NCBI RefSeq assembly: GCF_021130785.1
Contig: NC_060210.1
Coordinates: forward strand, 186,065,001 to 186,129,000
Direction of reading: 5' to 3'
Source: Homalodisca vitripennis
Taxonomy: Eukaryota > Arthropoda > Insecta > Hemiptera > Cicadellidae
DNA length: 64,000 nt
Shown here piece after piece: positions 60,301-61,500 of this stretch. Each line of letters begins with the position of its first letter. The first letter of the stretch is position 1. The notes beneath the pieces were generated by a model. That model worked only from the letters and a program-made list of their open reading frames with translations, made no database searches and had not been told where the DNA came from. The translations under genes were made by a program, and so were the position numbers.

Positions 60301-60983
60301 GAATTTAGGTCCTATCTCGAGGATGATTTTCCGTTATAAATTCTGTTGTTATTTAGGCTTTCCACCCTTTTGCATCTACTGTATTAACTCCTATATATTT
60401 AGATTTTGTATTTTAAGTTGAAATATTGACAAATAGTATGAAGTGGCTACCGTACAGTAAATAATTACGATAGATTGATTATATCAATGTTTATAATTAA
60501 GTAATATCGTTTATAGTGAGTAATAAGTCAATTTCGATTTTAAACAGCAAGTCCTCTTACCATATTCTACCCATTGACTCAATTGTAATAGTGGCCACTT
60601 ATTATACAGCCCTGCATACTTCCTGAACTAGGCAGATCAATAAGGGAAAGGTCACGTGCTGACATTGAAATTTCACATGCTATGTGAAAATTAAAATTTT
60701 CAGCCAATAACTTTACTGATACTATTAATAGGTATCAGAGTGAATCTAACCATTATATGTTGATATCTTAGGCCTATGTGTCAATAAACCTGAGTGCTAC
60801 ATCTAGCAAGTATTTTTGTAATGCAGATAGACTATATAAAGCTAAAATATTAATAAAATCTTACCTTTTCACAATTGCTTTAACAAGTTCAGTAATATCA
60901 TTTTTGTTGAAAGACCCATAGGATGCTGCTAGAATGGGCTTTACTATGGAAGCCCATTCAACTCCACTGCTATCAGCAGCCAT
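143..60983 (-). CDS. UBR4: UBR4 / poe giant E3 ubiquitin ligase, N-terminal 2106 codons, 34 exons (3' part off the window)
   Basis: UBR4 (p600; Drosophila poe) is an N-degron-recognising E3 ubiquitin ligase of about 5000 residues that binds N-termini through its UBR box. I read 34 exons, all with GT-AG introns: 60983-60865, 57751-57654, 56704-56456, 41504-41320, 39258-39077, 37612-37404, 37311-37178, 36975-36818, 36282-36048, 35363-35240, 34116-33947, 32397-32229, 31636-31416, 30806-30683, 30592-30363, 30238-30032, 28141-27969, 27548-27407, 26489-26345, 25879-25756, 24691-24593, 23788-23575, 22941-22784, 16152-15928, 13925-13708, 10999-10657, 9835-9641, 8343-8094, 7423-7205, 6010-5806, 4418-4213, 2877-2718, 680-499, 388-143. 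They sum to 6318 nt and phases agree at every junction, with no frameshift. The UBR box starts near residue 1701, close to its place in vertebrate UBR4 (about 1656). The start is the ATG opening [18 protein letters not shown]. The C-terminal E3 module is not in the window. Confidence 0.95.
499..680 (-). CDS. UBR4: UBR4 exon 33 (residues 1964-2024)
   Basis: Acceptor CAACAG|CAGTAT, donor TCAAG|GTAACA, phase 1 to 0. [19 protein letters not shown] and [20 protein letters not shown] are near-identical to the family and follow HL(A) of exon 32 when the array is skipped. Confidence 0.96.
681..1485. other. UBR4 intron 32, part next to the array: nothing recognised
   Basis: AT-rich unique sequence. 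The open stretch at 845-1114 has no family resemblance. Confidence 0.6.
1486..2830 (-). repeat. Tandem exon array 1: nine copies of the 3' part of UBR4 exon 32 plus intron (149 bp)
   Basis: Unit starts (plus strand, at ATTCTACAG) are 1632, 1781, 1930, 2081, 2230, 2379, 2529 and 2678, with a diverged copy beginning about 1486. Spacing is 149 bp, except 151 and 150 where there are short insertions. Each unit is 112 nt of exon 32 (reading [12 protein letters not shown] to QHL), its GTATGT donor and 37 nt of intron. The junction of intron to exon places CTGTAG in front of the AATTAC start, a possible acceptor. Units are nearly identical. Copies 4 and 7 carry Gln-to-His and Met-to-Ile changes; several other changes are synonymous. 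The rightmost copy is the working exon. Confidence 0.95.
2718..2877 (-). CDS. UBR4: UBR4 exon 32 (residues 1911-1964), founder copy of the 149-bp array
   Basis: Acceptor TTACAG|GTCCCC, donor CTTGG|GTATGT, phase 0 to 1. [20 protein letters not shown] and [19 protein letters not shown] are nearly identical to vertebrate UBR4. The last 112 nt plus 37 nt of intron recur eight more times downstream in the intron (1486-2677). Only this copy has the 48-nt 5' part of the exon with a normal acceptor. Confidence 0.94.
2878..4212. other. UBR4 intron 31
   Basis: 2900-3320 is less AT-rich and open in both strands over 75 to 80 codons but resembles nothing I know. 3710-3960 has faint LINE-tail character ([12 protein letters not shown]) with stops. 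The rest is AT-rich intron. Confidence 0.5.
4213..4418 (-). CDS. UBR4: UBR4 exon 31 (residues 1842-1910)
   Basis: Acceptor GTGTAG|ATGTAT, donor CATG|GTGAGT, phase 1 to 0. [20 protein letters not shown] then QLM is the family segment that directly precedes [13 protein letters not shown] of exon 32. Confidence 0.93.
4419..5805. other. UBR4 intron 30: nothing firm
   Basis: 4970-5520 differs in composition from the neighbouring intron and may be repeat-derived. No coding or terminal signals were found. Confidence 0.5.
5806..6010 (-). CDS. UBR4: UBR4 exon 30 (residues 1774-1842)
   Basis: Acceptor TGGCAG|GCTCTG, donor GCTAG|GTCAGT, phase 0 to 1. Starts ALVKRSPQ as in UBR4 after the UBR box, followed by a Pro/Arg/Ser-rich linker. 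Locally GC-rich. Confidence 0.92.
6011..8093. other. UBR4 introns 28 and 29 (around exon 29): nothing firm
   Basis: 6295-6395 has reiterated CCCTG(G/A) and TTTCC words (ATTCCCTGGAATAAAATTCC), a composition common in dispersed insect repeats. Otherwise AT-rich with no feature. Confidence 0.45.
7205..7423 (-). CDS. UBR4: UBR4 exon 29: UBR box (residues 1701-1773)
   Basis: Acceptor GTTCAG|GATGAA, donor TCAG|GTCAGT, phase 0 to 0. Encodes the Cys/His-rich zinc-binding N-degron recognition domain. [47 protein letters not shown] and FFCDCGAKE carry all Cys and His expected for a UBR4-type UBR box, nearly identical to the vertebrate protein. This exon is the strongest single proof of the gene's identity. 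Confidence 0.97.
8094..8343 (-). CDS. UBR4: UBR4 exon 28 (residues 1617-1700), acidic segment before the UBR box
   Basis: Acceptor TTGCAG|CAAGCA, donor CTCG|GTACGT, phase 2 to 0. Starts [13 protein letters not shown] and ends in an acidic run ([16 protein letters not shown]), as in UBR4 directly before the UBR zinc-binding box. Confidence 0.94.
8535..8830 (+). mobile_element. LINE fragment, C-terminal Cys/His end of a reverse-transcriptase ORF
   Basis: Plus-strand translation gives GHGHLRKHL, then [20 protein letters not shown] and a short tail. This is the typical C-terminal CX(n)C..H..C end of insect non-LTR retrotransposon ORF2. It contains stops and has no RT core here, so it is a 3' relic. 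Confidence 0.65.
9436..9582 (-). repeat. Fragment of dispersed repeat with (C)TAGCTGTTAC head
   Basis: Reads in reverse into a head like GTTAC..CGG..GCACAC. The internal part (TCGAACCAGAAGTGCT followed by GGTGCAAAA) is shared with 29640-29760 and with 32870-32925. Confidence 0.5.
9641..9835 (-). CDS. UBR4: UBR4 exon 27 (residues 1552-1617)
   Basis: Acceptor GTGCAG|TGAGAA, donor ATCTG|GTACTT, phase 2 to 2. [20 protein letters not shown] is nearly identical to the vertebrate block. Confidence 0.93.
9836..10656. other. UBR4 intron 26: nothing recognised
   Basis: AT-rich sequence without coding, repeat or terminal-repeat signals. Confidence 0.6.
10657..10999 (-). CDS. UBR4: UBR4 exon 26, with a Thr/Ser/Pro-rich insert (residues 1438-1552)
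   Basis: Acceptor TTACAG|CTGAAA, donor AACAG|GTAATT, phase 1 to 2. At 343 nt it is the longest exon here. Conserved flanks ([16 protein letters not shown] and [20 protein letters not shown]) bracket about 50 residues rich in Thr, Ser, Pro and Ala, much longer than the short linker of vertebrate UBR4. The insert is probably disordered. Confidence 0.92.
11000..12003. other. UBR4 intron 25, exon 26 side: nothing recognised
   Basis: AT-rich sequence up to the dispersed repeat at 12004. Confidence 0.6.
12004..13324 (+). repeat. Dispersed retro-type repeat, CTAGCTGTTACCCGCGG head and ATAATATTAGTGGGAT tail
   Basis: The head CTAGCTGTTACCCGCGGCTT and the tail (TTCGAATTTATAATATTAGTG) are the two ends of a repeat I know to be widespread in insect genomes, usually treated as a non-autonomous retroelement. 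The body before the tail has AAATTTCAGCACAATCCGTA. The copy is stretched to 1.3 kb by internal sequence, including a (TA)n microsatellite. Confidence 0.6.
12318..12368. repeat. (TA)n microsatellite
   Basis: About 50 bp of uninterrupted TA dinucleotides inside the dispersed repeat in intron 25. Confidence 0.97.
13708..13925 (-). CDS. UBR4: UBR4 exon 25 (residues 1365-1438)
   Basis: Acceptor TTGCAG|TGATGC, donor CATCG|GTAAGT, phase 2 to 1. [19 protein letters not shown] and [12 protein letters not shown] are family hallmarks. Confidence 0.93.
14761..15746. mobile_element. piggyBac-type non-autonomous element (TTAA flanked, about 986 bp)
   Basis: Begins TTAA-CCCTTAAAGCGC and ends with an imperfect inverse (GTTGGAAGGG-TTAA). 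The left end equals that of the element at 53152. The right half has repeated short motifs of the kind GTCTTTAGGCGTTAGCCGCG. No coding region is seen. The right terminus is diverged, so the copy is older than the one at 53152. Confidence 0.7.
15928..16152 (-). CDS. UBR4: UBR4 exon 24 (residues 1290-1365)
   Basis: Acceptor CGGCAG|GCGGTG, donor TGCAG|GTACAG, phase 2 to 2. [20 protein letters not shown] and [18 protein letters not shown] fit the family. Confidence 0.88.
16153..17313. other. UBR4 intron 23, left part: nothing recognised
   Basis: AT-rich. The 63-codon open stretch at 17085-17276 shows no family resemblance. Confidence 0.55.
17314..20118 (+). mobile_element. DNA-transposon-like element with about 150-bp inverted ends and broken CXC-tail ORF
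   Basis: The left end (17314-17475) and right end (19925-20118) are imperfect inverted repeats: both carry GACATTATAAT, TAGTACGGT, CATCCAAAGTAAAAGTTTT and CACCATTTTGAGCGTC, with a long G or C run. No convincing target duplication is seen. The interior carries the broken ORF annotated at 17945-19431. Boundaries are good to about 10 bp. Confidence 0.75.
17945..19431 (+). pseudogene. Broken ORF of an arthropod repeat family with FTGCDT motif and C-terminal CXC cysteine cluster
   Basis: Fragments in shifting frames follow the order of a protein family seen in many copies in arthropod genomes: an N-terminal [18 protein letters not shown] piece; a middle part with [10 protein letters not shown] and [10 protein letters not shown]; the [15 protein letters not shown] motif near 18840 (its frame is shifted relative to the ORF downstream); [13 protein letters not shown]; then [14 protein letters not shown]. 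It ends with a CXC (tesmin/TSO1-like) cluster, [20 protein letters not shown], and more cysteines. Many frameshifts and stops make it a pseudogene. I know no proven activity for this family; the flanking inverted repeats suggest a transposase-linked role. Confidence 0.65.
20119..21253. other. UBR4 intron 23 between the CXC element and mariner A
   Basis: 20500-20555 has imperfect TTATATAATATAACAT repeats. TTAACCCTTTG at 20641 resembles a piggyBac-type left end but no matching right end was found. Confidence 0.5.
21254..22214 (+). mobile_element. mariner element A, internally deleted (961 bp)
   Basis: TA-flanked inverted ends of about 30 bp: CGAGGGGTCGTCCATAAAGT on the left and its inverse ACTTTGTGGACGACCCTCG on the right. 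Same family as the copy at 53073-55450, which retains the middle. Here roughly 430 bp of transposase is lost between GPNIMSE and the region after QW. Confidence 0.92.
21420..22037 (+). pseudogene. mariner transposase relic, deleted and frameshifted
   Basis: Starts [20 protein letters not shown] (ATG at 21420), loses the frame in the deletion near 21570, then continues with [31 protein letters not shown] and [19 protein letters not shown]. The second and third catalytic Asp positions (HDN and SPDLAPSD) survive; the first lies in the deleted part, so it cannot be active. Confidence 0.9.
22215..22783. other. UBR4 intron 23, right part: nothing recognised
   Basis: Contains a small palindrome around CCCCAAGGGG near 22320. 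The open stretches at 22360-22646 resemble nothing known. Confidence 0.5.
22784..22941 (-). CDS. UBR4: UBR4 exon 23 (residues 1238-1290)
   Basis: Acceptor TTGCAG|AACACA, donor ATCAT|GTAAGT, phase 0 to 2. [20 protein letters not shown] is strongly conserved. The next intron (6.6 kb) carries the CXC element and a deleted mariner. Confidence 0.93.
23575..23788 (-). CDS. UBR4: UBR4 exon 22 (residues 1166-1237)
   Basis: Acceptor TTGCAG|GACCAG, donor CTTCA|GTGAGT, phase 2 to 0. [20 protein letters not shown] and [17 protein letters not shown] match the family. Confidence 0.9.
24593..24691 (-). CDS. UBR4: UBR4 exon 21 (residues 1133-1166)
   Basis: Acceptor TTCCAG|AACATT, donor AGCAG|GTAATC, phase 2 to 2. 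At 99 nt it is the second-shortest exon. [19 protein letters not shown] is recognisable. Confidence 0.87.
24692..25755. other. UBR4 intron 20: nothing recognised
   Basis: AT-rich intron. The same applies to the smaller introns at 22942-23574, 23789-24592, 25880-26344 and 26574-27406. Confidence 0.55.
25756..25879 (-). CDS. UBR4: UBR4 exon 20 (residues 1092-1133)
   Basis: Acceptor CCACAG|GATGGT, donor AACAA|GTATGT, phase 1 to 2. [19 protein letters not shown] is the family-like part. Confidence 0.87.
26345..26489 (-). CDS. UBR4: UBR4 exon 19 (residues 1044-1092)
   Basis: Acceptor TGTAAG|GATGCC, donor GAAG|GTAACT, phase 0 to 1. [20 protein letters not shown] matches the family. A decayed partial copy of this exon lies immediately upstream at 26508-26573. 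Confidence 0.9.
26508..26573 (-). repeat. Decayed partial duplicate of UBR4 exon 19
   Basis: Minus-strand sequence reads CATGGTTTTCAGCATTAGAT and AACAGCATTGTCTC, aligned by eye to CATGGTGAACAGCATTAGAT and AACAGCATTGTGTC in exon 19 (26363-26429). About two thirds of 66 positions match. It ends 18 bp upstream of the exon 19 acceptor. Confidence 0.7.
27407..27548 (-). CDS. UBR4: UBR4 exon 18 (residues 996-1043)
   Basis: Acceptor TGTTAG|GCTCTT, donor TGCGG|GTAAGG, phase 2 to 0. [14 protein letters not shown] and [17 protein letters not shown] are positioned as in UBR4. Confidence 0.87.
27969..28141 (-). CDS. UBR4: UBR4 exon 17 (residues 939-996)
   Basis: Acceptor ATACAG|GCTTGC, donor TGGAG|GTGAGG, phase 0 to 2. 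[17 protein letters not shown] matches the family's LQYYFLILWR block. Confidence 0.9.
28565..29630 (+). mobile_element. piggyBac-type element (TTAA flanked, 1066 bp) with a short ORF relic
   Basis: TTAA-CCCTTTTAACCCCG at the left and its exact inverse CGGGGTTAAAAGGG-TTAA at the right. Inside the left end are two palindromic blocks built from GACGTCCGTA. A 46-codon ORF (28930 on, [10 protein letters not shown] then SDDDLSDG) looks like the acidic N-terminus of a piggyBac-like transposase. The catalytic domain is absent, so this is an internally deleted, non-autonomous copy. Confidence 0.8.
28930..29070 (+). pseudogene. Short ORF, likely N-terminal remnant of piggyBac-like transposase
   Basis: 46 codons from ATG to TAA: basic start (MSKRHRSKS), then [18 protein letters not shown]. 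Many piggyBac transposases begin with a short basic stretch and an acidic DD-S-D region before the DDE domain. It is assigned by position inside the TTAA element; on its own it is too short to be sure. Confidence 0.5.
29640..29760 (-). repeat. Fragment of dispersed repeat with (C)TAGTTGTTACC head
   Basis: Abuts the TTAA element. Shares CTCGAACCAGAAGTACTTATA with 9436-9582 and ends in the reversed head GAAGCCAAGGTAACAACTAG. Confidence 0.5.
30032..30238 (-). CDS. UBR4: UBR4 exon 16 (residues 870-938)
   Basis: Acceptor TACCAG|GTGCAG, donor GGCCTC|GTGAGT, phase 0 to 0. [11 protein letters not shown] and the [12 protein letters not shown] block correspond to the vertebrate PRFYCVL region. Confidence 0.9.
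30363..30592 (-). CDS. UBR4: UBR4 exon 15 (residues 793-869)
   Basis: Acceptor TACCAG|ACATGA, donor AACAC|GTAAGT, phase 1 to 0. [20 protein letters not shown] matches the conserved D(L/M)NVEH segment of the family. Confidence 0.92.
30683..30806 (-). CDS. UBR4: UBR4 exon 14 (residues 752-793)
   Basis: Acceptor AAACAG|ATTTTA, donor GAAG|GTTTGT, phase 0 to 1. [20 protein letters not shown] is placed by frame and homologous position. Confidence 0.87.
30807..32228. other. UBR4 introns 12 and 13 (around exon 13): nothing recognised
   Basis: 31045-31275 is open for 76 codons but resembles no known protein. The rest is AT-rich. Confidence 0.5.
31416..31636 (-). CDS. UBR4: UBR4 exon 13 (residues 678-751)
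   Basis: Acceptor TTATAG|GCACGA, donor CTCAG|GTATAC, phase 1 to 0. [17 protein letters not shown] and [17 protein letters not shown] fit the family. Confidence 0.9.
32229..32397 (-). CDS. UBR4: UBR4 exon 12 (residues 622-678)
   Basis: Acceptor GTACAG|TACATT, donor GACCG|GTATGT, phase 0 to 1. Helical segment containing [20 protein letters not shown]. Confidence 0.9.
32473..33603 (-). repeat. Dispersed retro-type repeat, reversed copy
   Basis: The right end is the reversed head (GCGAAGCCACAAGTAACAGC) and the adjacent AAGGACTTTGATTTTG matches, inverted, the first 60 bp of the copy at 12004. The left end has CTCGAGAACGGCTTGACCAA, the reversed tail-side motif. Internal sequence is partly unrelated. 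Confidence 0.55.
33947..34116 (-). CDS. UBR4: UBR4 exon 11 (residues 565-621)
   Basis: Acceptor GTTCAG|ATGATG, donor ATGGG|GTATGA, phase 1 to 0. [17 protein letters not shown] is almost identical to the vertebrate motif. The rest is a Thr-rich disordered linker. Confidence 0.93.
34550..35110 (-). repeat. Probable interspersed repeat with a 108-codon open stretch
   Basis: The minus strand is open at 34558-34884 ([20 protein letters not shown] and [20 protein letters not shown]) in an intron and in no UBR4 frame. The flank at 34910-35110 has a different composition from neighbouring intron. It looks like multi-copy DNA, but only one copy is in the window, so this is a guess. Confidence 0.3.
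35240..35363 (-). CDS. UBR4: UBR4 exon 10 (residues 524-565)
   Basis: Acceptor TTGCAG|GCTTGC, donor GAAG|GTTAGT, phase 0 to 1. Acidic serine-rich [20 protein letters not shown] matches the acidic region before the WFEETIS motif. Confidence 0.9.
35364..36817. other. UBR4 introns 8 and 9 (around exon 9): nothing recognised
   Basis: AT-rich introns with no repeat or coding signal apart from exon 9. Confidence 0.55.
36048..36282 (-). CDS. UBR4: UBR4 exon 9 (residues 445-523)
   Basis: Acceptor TTACAG|TCAGCA, donor GGAAG|GTAACT, phase 2 to 0. [19 protein letters not shown] and [16 protein letters not shown] are recognisable family segments. Confidence 0.92.
36818..36975 (-). CDS. UBR4: UBR4 exon 8 (residues 393-445)
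   Basis: Acceptor CTCCAG|AATCAC, donor AAAGT|GTAAGT, phase 0 to 2. Begins [18 protein letters not shown] and then runs into a Lys/Ser-rich linker. Confidence 0.87.
37178..37311 (-). CDS. UBR4: UBR4 exon 7 (residues 348-392)
   Basis: Acceptor TTACAG|CAACAA, donor GGACAT|GTAAGT, phase 1 to 0. [20 protein letters not shown] followed by RAGGH matches the family. Confidence 0.9.
37404..37612 (-). CDS. UBR4: UBR4 exon 6 (residues 278-348)
   Basis: Acceptor TAACAG|CTTGCA, donor CACTG|GTACGC, phase 2 to 1. Carries [20 protein letters not shown] and [13 protein letters not shown], family hallmarks. Confidence 0.93.
38690..38995 (+). mobile_element. hAT/ZBED-type transposase fragment
   Basis: Frames with stops give [31 protein letters not shown] and [15 protein letters not shown]. 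These follow the order of the ZBED5/SCAND3-like hAT transposase (CSDGAAAMTGK..SG, H..ALA, ..LNDVVKIVNYIK). Short, broken relic in intron 5. Confidence 0.6.
39077..39258 (-). CDS. UBR4: UBR4 exon 5 (residues 218-278)
   Basis: Acceptor CTTCAG|TTGATA, donor CACAG|GTCGGT, phase 0 to 2. [10 protein letters not shown] and [18 protein letters not shown] match the family closely. Confidence 0.93.
39259..41319. other. UBR4 intron 4
   Basis: Apart from the repeat-like piece at 40262-40460, nothing is recognised. 40640-40990 has a more mixed composition and may be old repeat DNA. Confidence 0.5.
40262..40460. repeat. Probable interspersed repeat fragment
   Basis: Contains CTGTCTGTTCGCATGATATC followed by TCAAAAACAAACTGACCGAT, a pattern common in dispersed insect repeats. 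No second copy is obvious in the window. Confidence 0.35.
41320..41504 (-). CDS. UBR4: UBR4 exon 4 (residues 156-217)
   Basis: Acceptor TTTAG|GCGACA, donor GGAG|GTAGGC, phase 1 to 0. Polar, weakly conserved linker with [19 protein letters not shown]. It is placed by phase and by position between two well-conserved exons. Confidence 0.8.
41690..42010 (-). other. Unassigned open fragment with possible coding character
   Basis: The minus strand reads [20 protein letters not shown] then EEAG before a possible donor GTAGTG at 41706. Another frame further right has [20 protein letters not shown]. Neither fits UBR4, whose exons 3 and 4 join in phase without it. It could be an old transposon or gene fragment. 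Family not recognised. Confidence 0.25.
42187..43569 (-). mobile_element. mariner element B (1383 bp, includes a 72-bp internal duplication)
   Basis: TA-flanked perfect inverted ends: CGAGGTATGGCTATTAAATA on the left and its inverse on the right, running on through ACGGGACTGA. A different family from mariner A. Without the 72-bp duplication (42623-42694 and 42695-42766) it would be about 1311 bp, normal for mariner. Confidence 0.95.
42254..43375 (-). pseudogene. mariner B transposase, two frameshifts and an in-frame 24-residue duplication
   Basis: Start ATG at 43375 ([14 protein letters not shown]) and stop at 42254. Paired HTH region: [27 protein letters not shown] and [20 protein letters not shown]. 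Catalytic region: CDESWF (first Asp), [11 protein letters not shown] (second) and [15 protein letters not shown] (third), the mariner D,D34D pattern. Frame breaks at A/T runs near 43316 and 42887. The block from [13 protein letters not shown] to YLEN occurs twice. Both catalytic halves are preserved but the ORF is not continuous. Confidence 0.92.
43570..45361. other. UBR4 intron 3 between mariner B and the receptor start; includes the receptor 5' flank
   Basis: AT-rich sequence. No convincing promoter element, repeat or coding region. The receptor's transcription start cannot be placed. Confidence 0.5.
45362..46333 (+). CDS. GR-like exon 1 (residues 1-324)
   Basis: Starts [20 protein letters not shown] and then [16 protein letters not shown], like the N-terminal LxxLLGLxP region of GRs. 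It carries at least five hydrophobic helices (for example [20 protein letters not shown]) and an intracellular-loop-like [18 protein letters not shown]. Donor at 46334. Confidence 0.9.
45362..49839 (+). CDS. Insect gustatory-receptor-like 7TM protein, four exons, antisense in UBR4 intron 3
   Basis: Exons: 45362-46333, 47850-47918, 48516-48605 and 49741-49839 (TAG), all phase 0, with donors AAG|GTATTT, CAG|GTATGC and GAG|GTGATT and acceptors TTTCAG, TTGCAG and TTGCAG; 409 residues, the usual GR length. Insect GRs are ligand-gated ion channels of chemosensory neurons with an inverted 7TM topology. Hydrophobic segments are spread along exon 1. The last exons have the GR signature: exon 3 ends [14 protein letters not shown] and exon 4 begins [15 protein letters not shown], a variant of the C-terminal TYhhhhhQF motif with Asn for Tyr. 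The in-frame GTG at 45326 is not a credible start; ATG at 45362 follows GTAGCC. The last exon is the first of 21 copies. Confidence 0.88.
46600..47730 (-). mobile_element. LINE (Jockey/CR1-like) reverse-transcriptase relic
   Basis: In broken minus-strand frames: [17 protein letters not shown] (RT block 3), a GVP.GS-like stretch followed by [14 protein letters not shown], a YADD-like [12 protein letters not shown] region, then [19 protein letters not shown] and [19 protein letters not shown]. The 3' tail after 46980 matches the usual LINE C-terminal end only weakly. It sits in intron 1 of the receptor gene, antisense to it. Confidence 0.75.
47850..47918 (+). CDS. GR-like exon 2 (23 residues)
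   Basis: Preceded by a strong pyrimidine tract (TTTCTTTTTTTCAG). Encodes [20 protein letters not shown] then YIQ. Small exons of this kind at the C-terminal end are typical of insect GR genes. Confidence 0.87.
48516..48605 (+). CDS. GR-like exon 3 (30 residues, TM7 start)
   Basis: Acceptor GATTGCAG|CTCAAG, donor TTCGAG|GTGATT. Encodes [20 protein letters not shown] then [10 protein letters not shown], matching the conserved GR segment (xxFSxQ..H......A.GLF.ID..LLF). Confidence 0.92.
48606..49725. other. Receptor intron 3: nothing recognised
   Basis: AT-rich intron leading to the first copy of the terminal exon. The segment CACACTATGTTGCAG is the unexpanded counterpart of the spacer end in the array. 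Confidence 0.6.
49726..52614 (+). repeat. Tandem exon array 2: 21 copies of the receptor's terminal exon (138-bp unit)
   Basis: Exon-copy starts: 49741, 49879, 50017, 50155, 50293, 50431, 50569, 50707, 50845, 50983, 51121, 51260, 51399, 51538, 51676, 51814, 51953, 52091, 52229, 52367 and 52505. Spacing is 138 bp, or 139 where one base is inserted. Each unit holds the acceptor GATGTTGCAG, all 99 coding bases with stop TAG, and 39 bp of spacer with a further in-frame TGA. Copies differ by a few substitutions (Thr or Ala after TNK, Ile or Leu before QF) and single-base indels. The last copy runs into unique DNA at about 52615. Confidence 0.97.
49741..49839 (+). CDS. GR-like exon 4, terminal exon (32 residues), copy 1 of 21
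   Basis: Acceptor TATGTTGCAG|GTGGCA, stop TAG at 49837-49839. Encodes [20 protein letters not shown] then [12 protein letters not shown], with the GR C-terminal motif. Any of the later copies could in principle replace it. Confidence 0.9.
   Translation: MASTITNHLVILIQFKMLGDTNKTQAMKNTPH
52793..52798 (+). terminator. Candidate poly(A) signal for the receptor gene
   Basis: AATAAA about 180 bp after the end of the exon array. Further AATAAA-like hexamers follow near 52825 and 52905. No poly(A) signal was noticed inside the 138-bp unit, so transcripts probably run through the array. Confidence 0.45.
53152..54200. mobile_element. piggyBac-type non-autonomous element (1049 bp) inserted in mariner A
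   Basis: TTAA-CCCTTAAAGCGCC at the left and GGCGCTTTAAGGG-TTAA at the right, perfect 13-bp inverted ends plus the TTAA duplication. The right half carries repeated motifs TGCGCTTGCGGCGTT, CGCGCTTACGGCGTT and TGCGCTTACGGCGCT. The undisturbed mariner at 22120-22140 shows the empty site (inverted AAATGTAAAAACTGCAGC). No coding capacity. Confidence 0.9.
54236..55288 (-). pseudogene. mariner A transposase, nearly complete with frameshifts
   Basis: ATG at 55288 ([20 protein letters not shown]); upstream codons to 55399 begin at a GTG and belong to the 5' UTR. HTH part: [20 protein letters not shown] and [20 protein letters not shown]. Catalytic part: [15 protein letters not shown] (Asp 1), [13 protein letters not shown] (Asp 2), then a frameshift at a C run near 54437 before [14 protein letters not shown] residues (Asp 3), and another near 54283 before [20 protein letters not shown]. 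Close to full length (about 345 codons) but not continuous. Confidence 0.92.
55451..56455. other. UBR4 intron 3, exon 3 side
   Basis: 55765-56041 is GC-richer and ends CAAAGGG-TTAA, like a piggyBac-type right end, but no matching left end was found. The rest is AT-rich. Confidence 0.45.
56456..56704 (-). CDS. UBR4: UBR4 exon 3 (residues 73-156)
   Basis: Acceptor GATGCAG|TGTGCA, donor CCCA|GTAAGC, phase 1 to 1. Contains [20 protein letters not shown], strongly like the conserved family segment. The following intron is about 15 kb and hosts the nested receptor gene. Confidence 0.92.
57654..57751 (-). CDS. UBR4: UBR4 exon 2 (residues 40-73)
   Basis: Acceptor CTCAG|TGAGCC, donor TTCAG|GTAACT, phase 2 to 1. 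Encodes [20 protein letters not shown], matching the helical N-terminal region of UBR4. Confidence 0.88.
58540..59210 (-). pseudogene. Merlin (ISXO2/IS1595-like) transposase relic
   Basis: In three shifting minus-strand frames: [16 protein letters not shown] (family GGP..V.EIDES), [19 protein letters not shown] (.VEG.WV.G..ER.P), [15 protein letters not shown] (GF.H.TVNHS.NF), [10 protein letters not shown] (TGAHTQ.IE) and [20 protein letters not shown] at the C-terminus. The order and spacing fit the DDE_Tnp_IS1595 domain. Several stops and frameshifts. Lies in UBR4 intron 1. Terminal repeats were not identified. Confidence 0.65.
59211..60864. other. UBR4 intron 1, exon 1 side: nothing firm
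   Basis: 59720-60040 is open on both strands for 60 to 70 codons and may be repeat-derived. Other parts are AT-rich. 56705-57653 and 57752-58539 likewise show nothing. Confidence 0.5.
60865..60983 (-). CDS. UBR4: UBR4 exon 1 (start codon, residues 1-40)
   Basis: Opens with ATG at 60983 ([18 protein letters not shown]) and ends AAAAG|GTAAGA in phase 2. The [16 protein letters not shown] stretch resembles the vertebrate UBR4 N-terminus, so I take this as the true start. No 5' UTR exon could be defined. Confidence 0.88.
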
Positions 60984-61500
60984 TCTTTGTGTAGTCAACT
61001 ATTCTGCACAATTCCTTTATTGCATAACTCTACAACAACTCAAATATTCTGCACAATTATTGCACCAAATCCAAAACCTGATATCTACACAAAGTTCTGG
61101 ATCACTCACTTATATGATGAAATAACAAATTGAGTTCTGAAAAATACGCTGAAACAGGACAGAACACGATGACAATAAAAATCTTTCGTTACATAAATCA
61201 AGATATGGTAATTAATCTATTGCAAACCAAAATAAATAAGTAGAGGAATATTATTTCCACGTCACACTTATAATTCTAGCATTATCAAAAACAATACACT
61301 AGTTAGAAATTGCCTCATTGAGTCAGCCGACAAACAAGAATGATGACAATTGAATATTATCCAAGATCGTTCGTAAGTAGCCTATGAGGAGAACTAAGAA
61401 CAGCTGATATATGACACAATATTACAATAAAAAAAGTTATGCCAAAAAAGTTAATAAATTAGACAAGAAGTGAATGTTATAGACAAAAGGATGTAATTTA
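60984..61500. promoter_or_regulatory. UBR4: UBR4 5' flank (presumed 5' UTR and promoter region), no motif resolved
   Basis: The 0.5 kb between the start codon and the long-TIR element should include the 5' UTR or core promoter if there is no upstream non-coding exon. I see no clear TATA box or initiator. Confidence 0.35.
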